DNA of 64,000 bases, from assembly GCF_016745835.1 (NCBI RefSeq), contig NZ_JAERVL010000025.1:1-64000 (forward strand), read 5' to 3'. The notes below the pieces were generated by a model, which saw only the letters and a program-made list of their open reading frames with translations, made no database searches and had not been told where the DNA came from. Below, piece by piece: positions 23,886-33,109 of this stretch (within the stretch, counting starts at the first letter, position 1; each line of letters opens with the position of its first letter). A program made the translations under genes and the position numbers. Source of the stretch: Caldalkalibacillus salinus (GTDB taxonomy: Bacteria > Bacillota > Bacilli > Caldalkalibacillales > JCM-10596).

Positions 23886-24506
23886 TTAACGAGAGATAAA
23901 CATTTGGGTCCAATAGTGTCTTCCCTGTCCACCCTGAGCATAGCCTACCCCGATATGCGTGAACTGTGGGTTAAGGATGTTTTCTCTATGTCCCTGACTT
24001 TTCATCCATCCTTGAACAACTTCATTCGCGGTTCGTTGCCCCATAGCAATGTTTTCTCCGGCTGAACGATAGGAGATATTATAGTTCCTCAGCATATTAA
24101 ATGGAGAACCGTAGGTAGGAGAAGTGTGTGAGAAGTAATTTCTATCTCTCATATCCTGAGATTTATGACGCGCCACACGTGACACTTGCCAATCGGCCCT
24201 CAGGGGTTGTAGCCCCCGTTTCTCCCTTTCTTGGTTACACAGCTGTATGACCCTGTGTTCAAGTCTTTTTAATTCATCAATGACTGGGATGTTGACCCTT
24301 TGACCTGGATAAATGAGATCTGGATTTTCAATTTGATCATTCGCTTCAATAATCTCGCTTAACCCAATTTGGTAGCGTTGCGATATTTTCCATAACGTAT
24401 CTCCAGGCTGGACGATATAAGTATCGCTTCCCTGCGCTGAGGCTTGGCCCTGTAAGGTTAGCATGATGGTTAACGCTAGTAAGAACGCTAAATGTTTTTT
24501 GTTCAA
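23886..24506 (-). CDS. Secreted LysM plus CAP-domain protein (YkwD/SafA-like)
   Basis: 206 residues. Signal peptide 1-24 (AFLLALTIMLTLQGQASAQ), one LysM domain (TYIVQPGDTLWKISQRYQIG, then NPDLIYPGQRVNIP), and a CAP/SCP domain (VIQLCNQEREKRGLQPL, KSQDMRDRNYFSHTSP, GENIAMGQRTANEVVQGWM, SQGHRENIL, YWTQMFI). LysM should bind peptidoglycan. Similar proteins are found in Bacillus vegetative walls and spore coats. TTG 24506 start, AAAGGAGG 7 nt upstream. A second CAP protein, ylbC, lies just downstream. Confidence 0.9.
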   Translation of the reverse strand: MNKKHLAFLLALTIMLTLQGQASAQGSDTYIVQPGDTLWKISQRYQIGLSEIIEANDQIENPDLIYPGQRVNIPVIDELKRLEHRVIQLCNQEREKRGLQPLRADWQVSRVARHKSQDMRDRNYFSHTSPTYGSPFNMLRNYNISYRSAGENIAMGQRTANEVVQGWMKSQGHRENILNPQFTHIGVGYAQGGQGRHYWTQMFISR

Positions 24507-24683
24507 ACAGACACCTCCTTTGTTGTTAGAATGTGTCTGATGAACACCTTATTTACAAGGGAATATATGGCAATCCACTTTTCAAAATGAGAGGCGGCGG
24601 CGTTTCTTACTCTCATTTGCAACTTTTCTCATTTCATACTATCATTAAATCTTGAAATGGTATGGACAAAGGAGGATATCCAA

Positions 24684-25031
24684 GTGAAGATTGAAGAAAC
24701 AGGCTTAGAGGGAAAAGAAGTCACGGTCCATGATTTTGACCATGCGGCTGATGATCTTGGGTTTGTACGTTGGGCATGGGATTATAAGCGTGCCACTTAT
24801 GATTTCAAATACGAAGACAAGAAACAAGGCGAAATTTATTATTTACGTGTGCCTGCAACATCGATTAAAGGAGAAATCGAAGAAGAAGGCTCCGACAGCG
24901 TCTTGAAAATCGGGACACCTTATATTGGGCGTCATACTTATCCACATGGACTTGATTATGAGTACAATTTTCCTAAAAAAATCTTAGATGATGCGAAGAA
25001 GAGACTAGAGAACCTGTCCTCACATTTTTAA
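24684..25031 (+). CDS. YugN-like protein
   Basis: 115 residues from GTG 24684 (AAAGGAGG 8 nt upstream; the ATG at 24657 lies before that site). Recognisable YugN pattern: WAWDYKRATYDFKYED, EIYYLRVPATSIKGEIEEEG, then VLKIGTPYIGRHTY. YugN-like proteins are about this size and of unknown function in Bacillus. The structured region and strong terminator described next lie directly downstream. Confidence 0.75.
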   Translation: MKIEETGLEGKEVTVHDFDHAADDLGFVRWAWDYKRATYDFKYEDKKQGEIYYLRVPATSIKGEIEEEGSDSVLKIGTPYIGRHTYPHGLDYEYNFPKKILDDAKKRLENLSSHF

Positions 25032-25035
25032 GGCT

Positions 25036-25159
25036 TGGGCTCTATCTCAAATGTTGGGTAAGGAGGGGCAAGCTCCGTATTCCCATGATACTGACAACAA
25101 CACCTTTCACGTTTTACGATGAGGAAACGTGCTTTCGGCCGCTCCGTGCTTAAAGCCCA
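25036..25159 (+). ncRNA. Candidate structured RNA downstream of yugN
   Basis: There is no ORF here, but paired segments are clear on the + strand: an enclosing helix TGGGCT (25036-25041) with AGCCCA (25154-25159); an inner hairpin TGGG/GGAG...CTCC/CCCA (25055-25085); and a hairpin CACGTTT...AAACGTG (25108-25131). A strong terminator follows at 25182. Not recognised as a known riboswitch, 6S, SRP, RNase P or tmRNA. Strand is uncertain since the terminator works in both directions and the Asp23 gene faces this region. Confidence 0.4.
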
Positions 25160-25181
25160 GTGAATTGTTTTTACGCAAAAT

Positions 25182-25225
25182 AAAAAGGAATCATGTTTCC
25201 CTTACTGTGACATGATTCCTTTTTT
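25182..25225. terminator. Strong bidirectional terminator
   Basis: AAAAAGGAATCATGT pairs fully with ACATGATTCCTTTTT around a 13-nt loop. It serves the yugN side and the Asp23 gene. Confidence 0.92.
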
Positions 25226-25286
25226 GGATGAGTGGCTATATGGCGCATGTTAATCAATTTATTTATTATATCGCTTTCAAGGAATC

Positions 25287-25697
25287 TTAAGCAAATGAGG
25301 ACAATGCCTGCCCTGGTGTGACAGCTGAACTTGTCTGTGTTTTAACCTCTTGTTGTTTCAAATCTACACCGTCAACGCGTACATTGACCGCTTTGACTTC
25401 AATGCCAGTCATATTTTCTATCGACTTTTTTACATTGAACTGGACTTGTTTACATACTTCATCAATTTTTTGCCCGAACTGCACGACTACTCTGACGTCA
25501 ATCGTGGCTTCATCATCTTCAATGATGACCTGTACGCCACGTTGTACTTGTTTGCCACTCACCCGCTTTGTGATTCCCTCTGCGATGCCGGCAGACATGC
25601 CACTTACACCTTCCGTTTCTAACGTGGCGATGCTAGAAATGACTGCAACGACATCATCAGCAATCCGAATCATCCCATTTTCCATCCATTCGCTCAT
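25287..25697 (-). CDS. Asp23/Gls24 family protein
   Basis: 136 residues. Matches the Asp23 domain: IRIADDVVAVISSIATLETEGV, GVQVIIEDDEATIDVRVVVQFG (in two parts), VQFNVKKSIENMTGIEVKAVNVRVDGV. Family members are alkaline shock or envelope stress proteins, some tied to the membrane; this one has no membrane span and ends in a Gln/Thr/Ser-rich tail. ATG 25697 with a GGAAGTGGAG site. Monocistronic, ending at the bidirectional terminator. Confidence 0.88.
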   Translation of the reverse strand: MSEWMENGMIRIADDVVAVISSIATLETEGVSGMSAGIAEGITKRVSGKQVQRGVQVIIEDDEATIDVRVVVQFGQKIDEVCKQVQFNVKKSIENMTGIEVKAVNVRVDGVDLKQQEVKTQTSSAVTPGQALSSFA

Positions 25698-25959
25698 GCT
25701 GCTCCACTTCCTTTCATTTCATACTTCTATTGTATGACGACTCATCACCATTCACAACGCCTTCATACGCAAACTGACTAAAAAATATTGGTATGCCCAA
25801 TCATTCGACAAAGAACGTTAAAACCCTTGTTGATTTGACAATTTTTTTAATTTTCTTCCCCTGTGTACATTGTTTGAGAATAATCGTGCGAAAGACTAGC
25901 AGAAAAGTGTTTAATTTAATATAATTTAGTTGAGTGATTGTTGTGAAAGGAGATTTCCA

Positions 25960-27015
25960 TTGCTTAACGTTCTCACACCTAAACGCGTGATTATGACATT
26001 ACTTTTCATTGGCATGGCGGCGGTTTTATACTTTTATCTACCTGTGTTTATGCCCTTGTTGTTGGCTTTTTTCACAGCGTTATTATTAGAGCCTCTCGTC
26101 CAATTATGCCAGAAAAAGATCAATTCAAAGCATCGTTTGCCATCAGTCATTATTGTGTTCTGTTTATTCTTAGCCATGGTCTCATCCTTGGTTTATTTAA
26201 CGATCACAAAAATTATTAACGAAGCCATTAAATTTACCGACCGTTTGCCTTATTATATTTACGAAACAAATTATTATATAGGCGTGTGGCTCAGCAAACT
26301 AGAAATGGCTGTTGCCGACCTGCCAGATCCTATTATCGAAAGCGTGAATGCACAATTAAGTGATGTGTCCTCTCGAGGCAGTGAATTTGCGTCCAACACC
26401 ATTGATACCCTAACGGATTGGGCTCAAGGGATTCCTAATCTTATTGTGGTGACGCTTGTGTACCTTATCACATTATTTCTCATCAGTATGGACCTCCCTG
26501 ACCTGAAAGAACGTTTCTATAAACGTTTCAGTAAGGAGAATGAGGAAAAGGTGCGCTTCATGTCGGCGCGCTTAGGCCATGTTTTCGTTGGCTTTTTTAA
26601 AGCGCAGTTTCTGGTCAGTATTGTGATTTTAATCGTTTCATATATTGGATTGTTGATGATTGAACCCGACAGCGCCTTAGTCATGGCCACCATTATATGG
26701 TTAATTGACTTTATTCCTATTATTGGCTCCATCGTCGTCTTAGCTCCGTGGGCGTTGTTTCATTTTATTACAGATGACCCAACGATGGGGGTTAAGCTAC
26801 TTGTCTTAGCCGGCGTGCTTCTGACCTTACGCCGGACACTTGAGCCTATGATTATGGGGGAACAAATTGGGCTTTCTGCCTTATCGACACTCATTGCTAT
26901 ATATCTAGGGCTTTACTTCTTTGGCATCCTCGGTTTGATTATCGGTCCATTATTTATTATCGCCTTCAAATCAGCCATGGAAGCTGGTATTATCAAATCT
27001 GACTTTAAAATCTAA
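25960..27015 (+). CDS. AI-2E family membrane permease (YtvI-like)
   Basis: 351 residues from TTG 25960 (AAAGGAG 7 nt upstream). The pattern of hydrophobic segments is typical: an N-terminal pair (TLLFIGMAAVLYFYLPVFMP, LLLAFFTALLLEPLV), SVIIVFCLFLAMVSSLVYL, a long central soluble helix region, then VGFFKAQFLVSIVILIVSYIG, LIDFIPIIGSIVVLAPWALF and YLGLYFFGILGLIIGPLF. IGSIVVLAPW with DFIPIIG is the family signature. YtvI of this family acts in sporulation; others are transporters or Na+/H+ antiporters. The substrate is not predictable. Confidence 0.85.
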   Translation: MLNVLTPKRVIMTLLFIGMAAVLYFYLPVFMPLLLAFFTALLLEPLVQLCQKKINSKHRLPSVIIVFCLFLAMVSSLVYLTITKIINEAIKFTDRLPYYIYETNYYIGVWLSKLEMAVADLPDPIIESVNAQLSDVSSRGSEFASNTIDTLTDWAQGIPNLIVVTLVYLITLFLISMDLPDLKERFYKRFSKENEEKVRFMSARLGHVFVGFFKAQFLVSIVILIVSYIGLLMIEPDSALVMATIIWLIDFIPIIGSIVVLAPWALFHFITDDPTMGVKLLVLAGVLLTLRRTLEPMIMGEQIGLSALSTLIAIYLGLYFFGILGLIIGPLFIIAFKSAMEAGIIKSDFKI

Positions 27016-27109
27016 TCATTATTTTAAGATATCACTTGATTGAGTCAAGTTGAGGATATTTTCATCACCTTTCGGAAAGAGTAATAAAAAAATGAAAGGG
27101 TGATGATCA

Positions 27110-27247
27110 ATGTCTCAGAGATCGCCAATGAATGGGCAACGTAGTGACTCCCTCCAGCAACGCAAATCAGAAAAGAACAATACAGGAAAGTCATTGGGCT
27201 CACGTGACGACAAGAAGTTAAATGGCCCTAACAGACCTTCAACCTAG
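27110..27247 (+). CDS. Small hydrophilic protein (45 aa), possibly spore-related
   Basis: ATG 27110 follows AAAGGG at 9 nt. The product starts MSQRSPMNGQRSDSLQQRKS, is rich in Ser, Lys, Gln, Asn and Arg, and has no hydrophobic core. Composition resembles the short minor acid-soluble spore proteins (SspN/SspP size class), but no family match can be claimed. It lies 94 nt after the AI-2E family permease gene and before a terminator. Confidence 0.5.
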   Translation: MSQRSPMNGQRSDSLQQRKSEKNNTGKSLGSRDDKKLNGPNRPST

Positions 27248-27356
27248 GATCAACCAAGGATACTAACAAAAGTTAATGCTAACGCTTCTAAGTAAACATT
27301 TACGAACTTAACGCTAGCTCACACTAGTCAGCTAACAAAGACAGAAAACAAACGTG

Positions 27357-27399
27357 AAAAGAGGGCATCCGACGCCTTATTCGGATCCCCTCTTTTTTT
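27357..27399. terminator. Bidirectional terminator
   Basis: GAGGG-ATCCGA and TCGGAT-CCCTC form a long stem followed by seven T on the + strand and four T on the minus strand. It ends 4 nt from the ydcF-like stop. Confidence 0.9.
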
Positions 27400-27402
27400 A
27401 TG

Positions 27403-27999
27403 TTATAACTGACCACTTATTCTATACCAGTTGAGGGCCAGAACTTCCCTTAGCGTATAGCGTACTCTTAGAGCACTGTTTTGATAAAGGATACTTTCCT
27501 TCACGCCAGAAGCATGAACCTCAACGGGCAAGTCCTGTGCCACTAGCTTTGCCCGCTTCACATGGAAGACATCTGTGACGATCAAAACAGAGGACCATTC
27601 GTTTTCCTCCATCAACTCATAGCTGTAAGCTAGATTCTGGGCTGTATTCTTAGCTCGATCTTCTAGGATAATGGCCTCTCGAGGTACATCATGCTCAACT
27701 AATATGTTTTGCATGGCTTCGGCTTCTGTTGGTGGGTGTTCTCCTAATCCCCCGCTGACGATGATATAGGGAGCAAAGCCCTGTTTGTATAATTCAGCTG
27801 CATGCTGCGTTCGGGACACCAAAGCCGGGCTAGGTCCGCCCTCCCACACACCCGCTCCAAGCACGAGTATCACGTCTGTTTTGACCGGTGACGCCTCCTC
27901 ACCCGTACGCAGTATATCCTGATACTGCACAACGATGACCAGCGTGATGACAATTATCAAGAGTAATATGGTACATACCATGATGAGCGGCCGGTTCAT
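27403..27999 (-). CDS. YdcF/SanA family (DUF218) protein
   Basis: 198 residues: an N-terminal membrane anchor (MVCTILLLIIVITLVIVV), then the DUF218 core with VILVLGAGVWEGGPSPALVSR, APYIIVSGGLGEHPPTEAEAM, PREAIILEDRAKNTAQNLAYS, VLIVTDVFHVKRA. The ATGA overlap with the upstream gene implies coupled translation. Proteins of this family are connected to envelope integrity or bind SAM; the precise activity is unknown. Confidence 0.88.
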   Translation of the reverse strand: MNRPLIMVCTILLLIIVITLVIVVQYQDILRTGEEASPVKTDVILVLGAGVWEGGPSPALVSRTQHAAELYKQGFAPYIIVSGGLGEHPPTEAEAMQNILVEHDVPREAIILEDRAKNTAQNLAYSYELMEENEWSSVLIVTDVFHVKRAKLVAQDLPVEVHASGVKESILYQNSALRVRYTLREVLALNWYRISGQL

Positions 28000-28289
28000 G
28001 GTAGTCTCTCCAACGCTTCTTTGGCTTTTTGCTCATCCTCTGCCTTCACTTTTAATTCAGCGGTTAAATCCTTTTTATTGTAGATAAGATGTTGTAACGG
28101 GGAACCGCGCTGAAGTGTGACCCGCACAGGGATATGCAAGGCTTGTAACTGGTATGAACATTGCTGTACCACTTTATGTTCATCCACACAAACGGTGACC
28201 CAACCTTCTTGGTTCCCACGCATATAACGACTCAATATTAAAACCAACACGATGAAACCTACTAAAGCAAGGGTATTCAGCACATTCAC
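27996..28289 (-). CDS. Small membrane-anchored protein of unknown function
   Basis: 97 residues: membrane segment 5-20 (NTLALVGFIVLVLILSRY), then a small alpha/beta domain (GWVTVCVDEHKVVQQCSYQL, HIPVRVTLQRGSP, AELKVKAEDEQKAKEALERL) that recalls short DUF2007-like folds. Start GTG 28289 with GAGGAG 9 nt upstream. Sits 45 nt after pycA and overlaps the ydcF-like gene by 4 nt, so the three may form one transcript. Not recognised. Confidence 0.65.
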   Translation of the reverse strand: MNVLNTLALVGFIVLVLILSRYMRGNQEGWVTVCVDEHKVVQQCSYQLQALHIPVRVTLQRGSPLQHLIYNKKDLTAELKVKAEDEQKAKEALERLP

Positions 28290-28334
28290 TCCGCACGACT
28301 CCTCTATGCTACTTGTTAAAAGGCCTCTTTCCGC

Positions 28335-31300
28335 CTATTTAGATTCTAAATCAATGAGTAGATCACCTGTCTTGATCTGATCGCTTTCCTTCACTAGGAT
28401 ACGTGCCACAACACCATCTCTTGGCGCTTGGACTGTGGTTTCCATCTTCATAGCTTCGTTGATCATTAATGGATCACCTTTTTTAACCTCTTCTCCTTCT
28501 CGTACAAGGATCTTCAATACTGTTCCGGGCATACTTGCACCGATATGGTTTTCATTGGTCCGATCCGCTTTCTCTATCGTCTGAATATCCTCCTGTGCGT
28601 TGATGTCTGGGACCACTACCTCTCTCGGCTGTCCATTCAGCTCGAAATAGATGGCTCTTGTCCCGTCTGGCATCAGTTCTCCCACAGAGACCAGTTTAAT
28701 CATCAGGGTTTTACCTTGCTCTATTTCAACGGCCACTTCTTCTCCGTATTTCAAACCGTAGAAAAACGTCGGTGTGTCTAATACTGACAAGTCATTGTAC
28801 TGTTGACGATGAACCTCAAACTCCTCAAACACCTGTGGGTATAAGCAATATGAAAGCACTTGATCGTGACTAAACTCACGCTCAAATTTTTCTTCTAATT
28901 GTTGCTTCACTTGTTTGAAGTCAATCGGTTCCATTAACTCACCAGGGCGGCAGGTAATCGCTTCTTTGCCCTTAAGAATGATCTGTTGTAGTTTTTGCGG
29001 GAACCCTTGGTAAGGTTGTCCAATGTATCCTTGGAAAAACTCTACGACGGAGTCAGGGAAATCTAAGCGCTCTCCTTGCTCATAAACGTCTTGCTCTGTC
29101 AGGTTATTTTGGACCATAAACAGGGCCATGTCACCCACCACTTTTGATGAAGGCGTCACTTTCACGATGTCGCCAAACATCATATTCACTTGATGATACA
29201 TCTCTTTTACTTCTTCCCAACGGTCACCTAATCCTACAGCCTTGGCCTGTTGTTGTAAATTCGTATATTGACCGCCAGGCATCTCATGCTGATAAACCTC
29301 AGAACTACTTGCGGATAATCCGGCCTCAAAGCCCTGGTAAAACTCACGCACATCTTCCCAATAGTGACTGAGCTTCTCAAGTTCAACAATGTCAAGCTCT
29401 GATTCTCGTTCTTGGCCTTCTAATGCCGCAACTAACGCGTTCATGCTTGGTTGAGAAGTCAACCCAGACATCGCACTAATCGAGACATCCACGATATCTA
29501 CACCAGCTTCCGCAGCCTTCAAATACATGGCTACGCCGTTTCCACTCGTATCGTGAGTATGCAAGTGAATCGGAATATCGACGGCATCTTTGAGGGCAGA
29601 TATGAGATCATAGGCAGCATACGGTTTCAAGAGTCCCGCCATATCTTTAACGGCAAGGATATGCGCCCCTGCTTTCTCAAGTTCCTGAGCCATCTTGACA
29701 TAATATTGACGATCATATTTGCTGCGGGCAGCATCATGGATGTCACCTGTATAGCACAGTGTCGCCTCAGCAATTTTACCGGTACGGCCAACCGCGTCAA
29801 TGGCCAACTGCATGCCTTCTAGCCAGTTCAAGCTATCAAAGATACGGAAGACATCTATACCCTGAGCGGCTGATTCCTGTACGAATGATTCGATAACATT
29901 ATCAGGGTAATTCTTGTACCCCACACCGTTCGCCCCGCGTAACAGCATTTGAAATAGCACGTTAGGCACTTTTTCCCGAAGGGCTCTCAAGCGCTCCCAC
30001 GGGTCTTCTTTCAAGAAGCGCATACTGACGTCAAACGTTGCGCCTCCCCACATCTCTAATGAGAATAAAGAAGAAGCAAGCTTTCCTGTCGCCTCAGCCA
30101 CATTGAGCATGTCATGCGTACGGAAGCGAGTCGCATACAAAGACTGATGAGCATCGCGGAACGTTGTATCCGTCAAGAGTAAGGAGGACTGCTCCTTCAC
30201 CCACTTCGCTAATCCTTCAGGACCTTCGTTGTCTAATATTTGCTTTGTCCCTGAAGGGTACGGTTGCTTGTAGGACGTCACAGGCATCCTTGGTTTATTA
30301 AAATCTGGCTTACCATGAGCCTGCTCTAATCCTGGATACCCGTTAATCGTAGTATGTCCAATGTACTGTAGCAGCTTGGTCCCTCTGTCTTTACGCTGTT
30401 TGAACTGGAATAGCTCAGTTGTTTGATCGACAAAAGAGGTATCGTATTCCCCGTTTAAGAATGAAGGATGTTGAATCACATTTTCTAAAAATGGTATATT
30501 CGTCTTCACCCCACGGATGCGGAATTCTTTTAGGTTTCGGTACATTTTCAATGCCGCTTGTTCATACGACACCGCCCAAGTTGAAATCTTAACCAGCATG
30601 GAGTCGTAATGAGGTGATATCACAGCGCCAGCAAAGCCGTTTCCAGCGTCCAACCGCGTGCCAAATCCCCCACCTGTACGATAGGCAAGAATTTTACCAG
30701 TATCAGGCATGAACTGCTGAGCGGGGTCCTCCGTCGTTACACGACACTGGATCGCATAACCGCTCATCTTTATATCTTCTTGCTTCGGTACATTGACGGG
30801 TGCGTCATGTAGTTTATGTCCGCTAGCGATTAAAATCTGAGTCTGTACGATATCGATCCCGACAATCATTTCTGTAATGGTATGCTCAACTTGTACTCGC
30901 GGGTTGACCTCTATGAAGTAAAATTCATTACCCGTCACTAAGAACTCTACTGTTCCCGCATTGAGATAGTTAATGTTCTTCATCAGACCCACGGCTGCAT
31001 CACATATTTGCTCCCGTAACACGGGATCTAAAGACATACTAGGCGCCACTTCGACAACCTTTTGATATCGACGTTGAACAGAACAGTCCCGTTCATATAA
31101 ATGAACAATCTGACCTGTAGCGTCACCAAAGATTTGCACTTCTATATGTTTAGGATTTTCAATATATTTCTCTACGTATACTTCAGCATTACCAAACGCT
31201 GCTCGCGCTTCTGACTTAGCACGCTGAAATGCATCCTCCACTTCTTCGCGGGAACGCACGATTCTCATCCCACGTCCACCACCACCAGAAGCGGCTTTAA

Positions 31301-31787
31301 TAATAAACGGATAACCATATTCTTTTCCGAATAATAGTACTTCCTGCAGACTTGTGACGGGATCCTCTGTCCCAGGGATGACAGGTAGTCCTGCATCAAT
31401 AGCCTGTTTTCTCGCTTGTACTTTATCTCCAAACATTTGTAGATGCTCAACTTTTGGTCCGATAAAGGTGATGCCCTCTTCATCACAACGACGAGCAAAC
31501 GCTTCATTCTCTGACAGGAATCCATAACCCGGATGTATCGCTTCTACATCGTTGCGTTTAGCCACTTCAATAATCGATTCAATATCGAGATAAGCTTCTA
31601 TAGGACCTTTACCCTGTCCCACTAGATATGCTTCATCCGCCTTGAAACGGTGTAAACTTGTCGCATCTTCCTCGGAATAAATGGCCACTGTCCTTATGTT
31701 AAGTTCTGTACAGGCCCGAAAGATACGTATTGCAATTTCTCCCCTGTTTGCTACGAGTACTTTAGAGAACGTATGAATGTTTTGCAC
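28335..31787 (-). CDS. pycA: Pyruvate carboxylase
   Basis: 1150 residues, full length. Order: biotin carboxylase domain (VLVANRGEIAIRIFRA, GYPFIIKAASGGGGRGMR, ECDS-like ERDCSVQRRYQKVVE, FIEVNPRVQVEHT), carboxyltransferase domain (TDTTFRDAHQSLYATR, FRIFDSLNW, IHLHTHDTSGNG), and a C-terminal biotinyl domain with EAMKMET holding the biotinylated Lys. Converts pyruvate, bicarbonate and ATP to oxaloacetate for anaplerosis. GTG start with AGGAGG 8 nt upstream. It lies downstream of ftsW as in B. subtilis, but has its own candidate promoter. Confidence 0.97.
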   Translation of the reverse strand: MQNIHTFSKVLVANRGEIAIRIFRACTELNIRTVAIYSEEDATSLHRFKADEAYLVGQGKGPIEAYLDIESIIEVAKRNDVEAIHPGYGFLSENEAFARRCDEEGITFIGPKVEHLQMFGDKVQARKQAIDAGLPVIPGTEDPVTSLQEVLLFGKEYGYPFIIKAASGGGGRGMRIVRSREEVEDAFQRAKSEARAAFGNAEVYVEKYIENPKHIEVQIFGDATGQIVHLYERDCSVQRRYQKVVEVAPSMSLDPVLREQICDAAVGLMKNINYLNAGTVEFLVTGNEFYFIEVNPRVQVEHTITEMIVGIDIVQTQILIASGHKLHDAPVNVPKQEDIKMSGYAIQCRVTTEDPAQQFMPDTGKILAYRTGGGFGTRLDAGNGFAGAVISPHYDSMLVKISTWAVSYEQAALKMYRNLKEFRIRGVKTNIPFLENVIQHPSFLNGEYDTSFVDQTTELFQFKQRKDRGTKLLQYIGHTTINGYPGLEQAHGKPDFNKPRMPVTSYKQPYPSGTKQILDNEGPEGLAKWVKEQSSLLLTDTTFRDAHQSLYATRFRTHDMLNVAEATGKLASSLFSLEMWGGATFDVSMRFLKEDPWERLRALREKVPNVLFQMLLRGANGVGYKNYPDNVIESFVQESAAQGIDVFRIFDSLNWLEGMQLAIDAVGRTGKIAEATLCYTGDIHDAARSKYDRQYYVKMAQELEKAGAHILAVKDMAGLLKPYAAYDLISALKDAVDIPIHLHTHDTSGNGVAMYLKAAEAGVDIVDVSISAMSGLTSQPSMNALVAALEGQERESELDIVELEKLSHYWEDVREFYQGFEAGLSASSSEVYQHEMPGGQYTNLQQQAKAVGLGDRWEEVKEMYHQVNMMFGDIVKVTPSSKVVGDMALFMVQNNLTEQDVYEQGERLDFPDSVVEFFQGYIGQPYQGFPQKLQQIILKGKEAITCRPGELMEPIDFKQVKQQLEEKFEREFSHDQVLSYCLYPQVFEEFEVHRQQYNDLSVLDTPTFFYGLKYGEEVAVEIEQGKTLMIKLVSVGELMPDGTRAIYFELNGQPREVVVPDINAQEDIQTIEKADRTNENHIGASMPGTVLKILVREGEEVKKGDPLMINEAMKMETTVQAPRDGVVARILVKESDQIKTGDLLIDLESK

Positions 31788-31840
31788 ATTTCTCCCCTCC
31801 TAATAAAATTCCTTTTTTTCTGTTTTCTATATTTTGATAG

Positions 31841-31849
31841 ATTATAACA
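31841..31849 (-). promoter_or_regulatory. Extended -10 promoter for pycA
   Basis: TGTTATAAT on the minus strand, about 55 nt before the GTG start and between the ftsW stop and pycA. No good -35 is seen. Confidence 0.45.
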
Positions 31850-31861
31850 CAATGTGAATAT

Positions 31862-32974
31862 TTAATCATCACGACCGTGTCTGGATATGTTTAATAGAAT
31901 ACCAATTGAAAACAGTGTTAACAAGAGTGAAGACCCTCCATAACTGATCAATGGCAAGGAAATACCCGTAACGGGTAGTCTTCCAGACACCACGCCAATA
32001 TTAATTAGCGCCTGAACGCCAATCATAGACACGATCCCAATTCCTAGTAACGTACCGAAAGTGTTTGGGACTCGGACAGCCGCCCGAATGCCTCTGACAA
32101 TCAAAAGCGCATAACACACAAGGATGAAGGAAACACCCACTAGTCCGAGTTCTTCCGCTGTAATGGCGAAAATAAAGTCCGTCTGGGCCTCGGGCAGGTA
32201 GAGATACTTTTGTATACTATTTCCAAAACCTCTCCCAGTAAAGCCACCATTGCCAATGGCTATAAGCGATTGTATTAGTTGATATCCCGTATTTTGGGCG
32301 TCTTCCCATGGATTCTGATAAGAGGTTACACGCTTCACTCGATAATCACTCGTTAATACGAAAACAGTGAAAAGGACAGATGTGAGTGCCCCTAAGCCAA
32401 ACATATGTCTAAATTGGGCACCTGAACAAAAAATCATGACCATGGTAAAGAACAAGACAGACATGCCTGTTCCCAAGTCTCGCTGTAACAGTATCAGCAT
32501 AAAGAAAATCGCGACGACAATGAGAGGTGGAATGAGCCCTCGCTTGAAATTAGTGATATAAGACTGTTTCTTCGAGTAGATTGACGCCAGGTATATAATC
32601 AGCCCAATCTTCACAAATTCTGAAGGCTGTATATTGGTAAAGCCTAAATTCAACCAGCGCTGGGCACCGTTACGGGACACCCCTAGGTCTGTTAAAACCA
32701 ATACCATTAAGATAAAAAGCCCCCCAAGCATGATAGGCACATAACGACGATAAACGTCATAGTGAATATTCATCGCGATGACCATACCAATAAGCCCACC
32801 AATGGCCCAAACGAGTTGCCGTTTAAAAAAGTGGGCTGGGTCCTTATACTCGCTTAGGTAAGCTATAATTTGGCTCGAGCTATATACCATAACCAAGCCA
32901 ACACCAAGAAGGATAAAGGTTAGAAGTAGAATGAGAAAGTCTGGTTGTTTTGCTCTTGTTTGGATGTCTTCCAT
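31862..32974 (-). CDS. ftsW: FtsW/RodA/SpoVE-family peptidoglycan glycosyltransferase
   Basis: 370 residues with about ten membrane segments. SEDS signatures: GAQRWLNLG, IQPSEFVKIGLIIYLA, LLQRDLGTGMSVL, QTDFIFAITAEELGLVG, and LPVTGISLPLISYGGSSLL. Polymerises lipid II at the division septum with a class B PBP. The order ftsW then pycA supports FtsW rather than RodA or SpoVE. ATG 32974 with AAGGAAGGG upstream. Confidence 0.93.
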   Translation of the reverse strand: MEDIQTRAKQPDFLILLLTFILLGVGLVMVYSSSQIIAYLSEYKDPAHFFKRQLVWAIGGLIGMVIAMNIHYDVYRRYVPIMLGGLFILMVLVLTDLGVSRNGAQRWLNLGFTNIQPSEFVKIGLIIYLASIYSKKQSYITNFKRGLIPPLIVVAIFFMLILLQRDLGTGMSVLFFTMVMIFCSGAQFRHMFGLGALTSVLFTVFVLTSDYRVKRVTSYQNPWEDAQNTGYQLIQSLIAIGNGGFTGRGFGNSIQKYLYLPEAQTDFIFAITAEELGLVGVSFILVCYALLIVRGIRAAVRVPNTFGTLLGIGIVSMIGVQALINIGVVSGRLPVTGISLPLISYGGSSLLLTLFSIGILLNISRHGRDD

Positions 32975-33109
32975 TAGTCAAACCCTTCCTTTTATACAGG
33001 TCTCATCTGTTTCATCTTCTTACGTTCTTATTCGATTCCTAGGTCTCAATTCCCTGCTTTTATGTGATAAAACTCTAAAATCAGGAGAAACTAGGCACGA
33101 GGTGATCAT

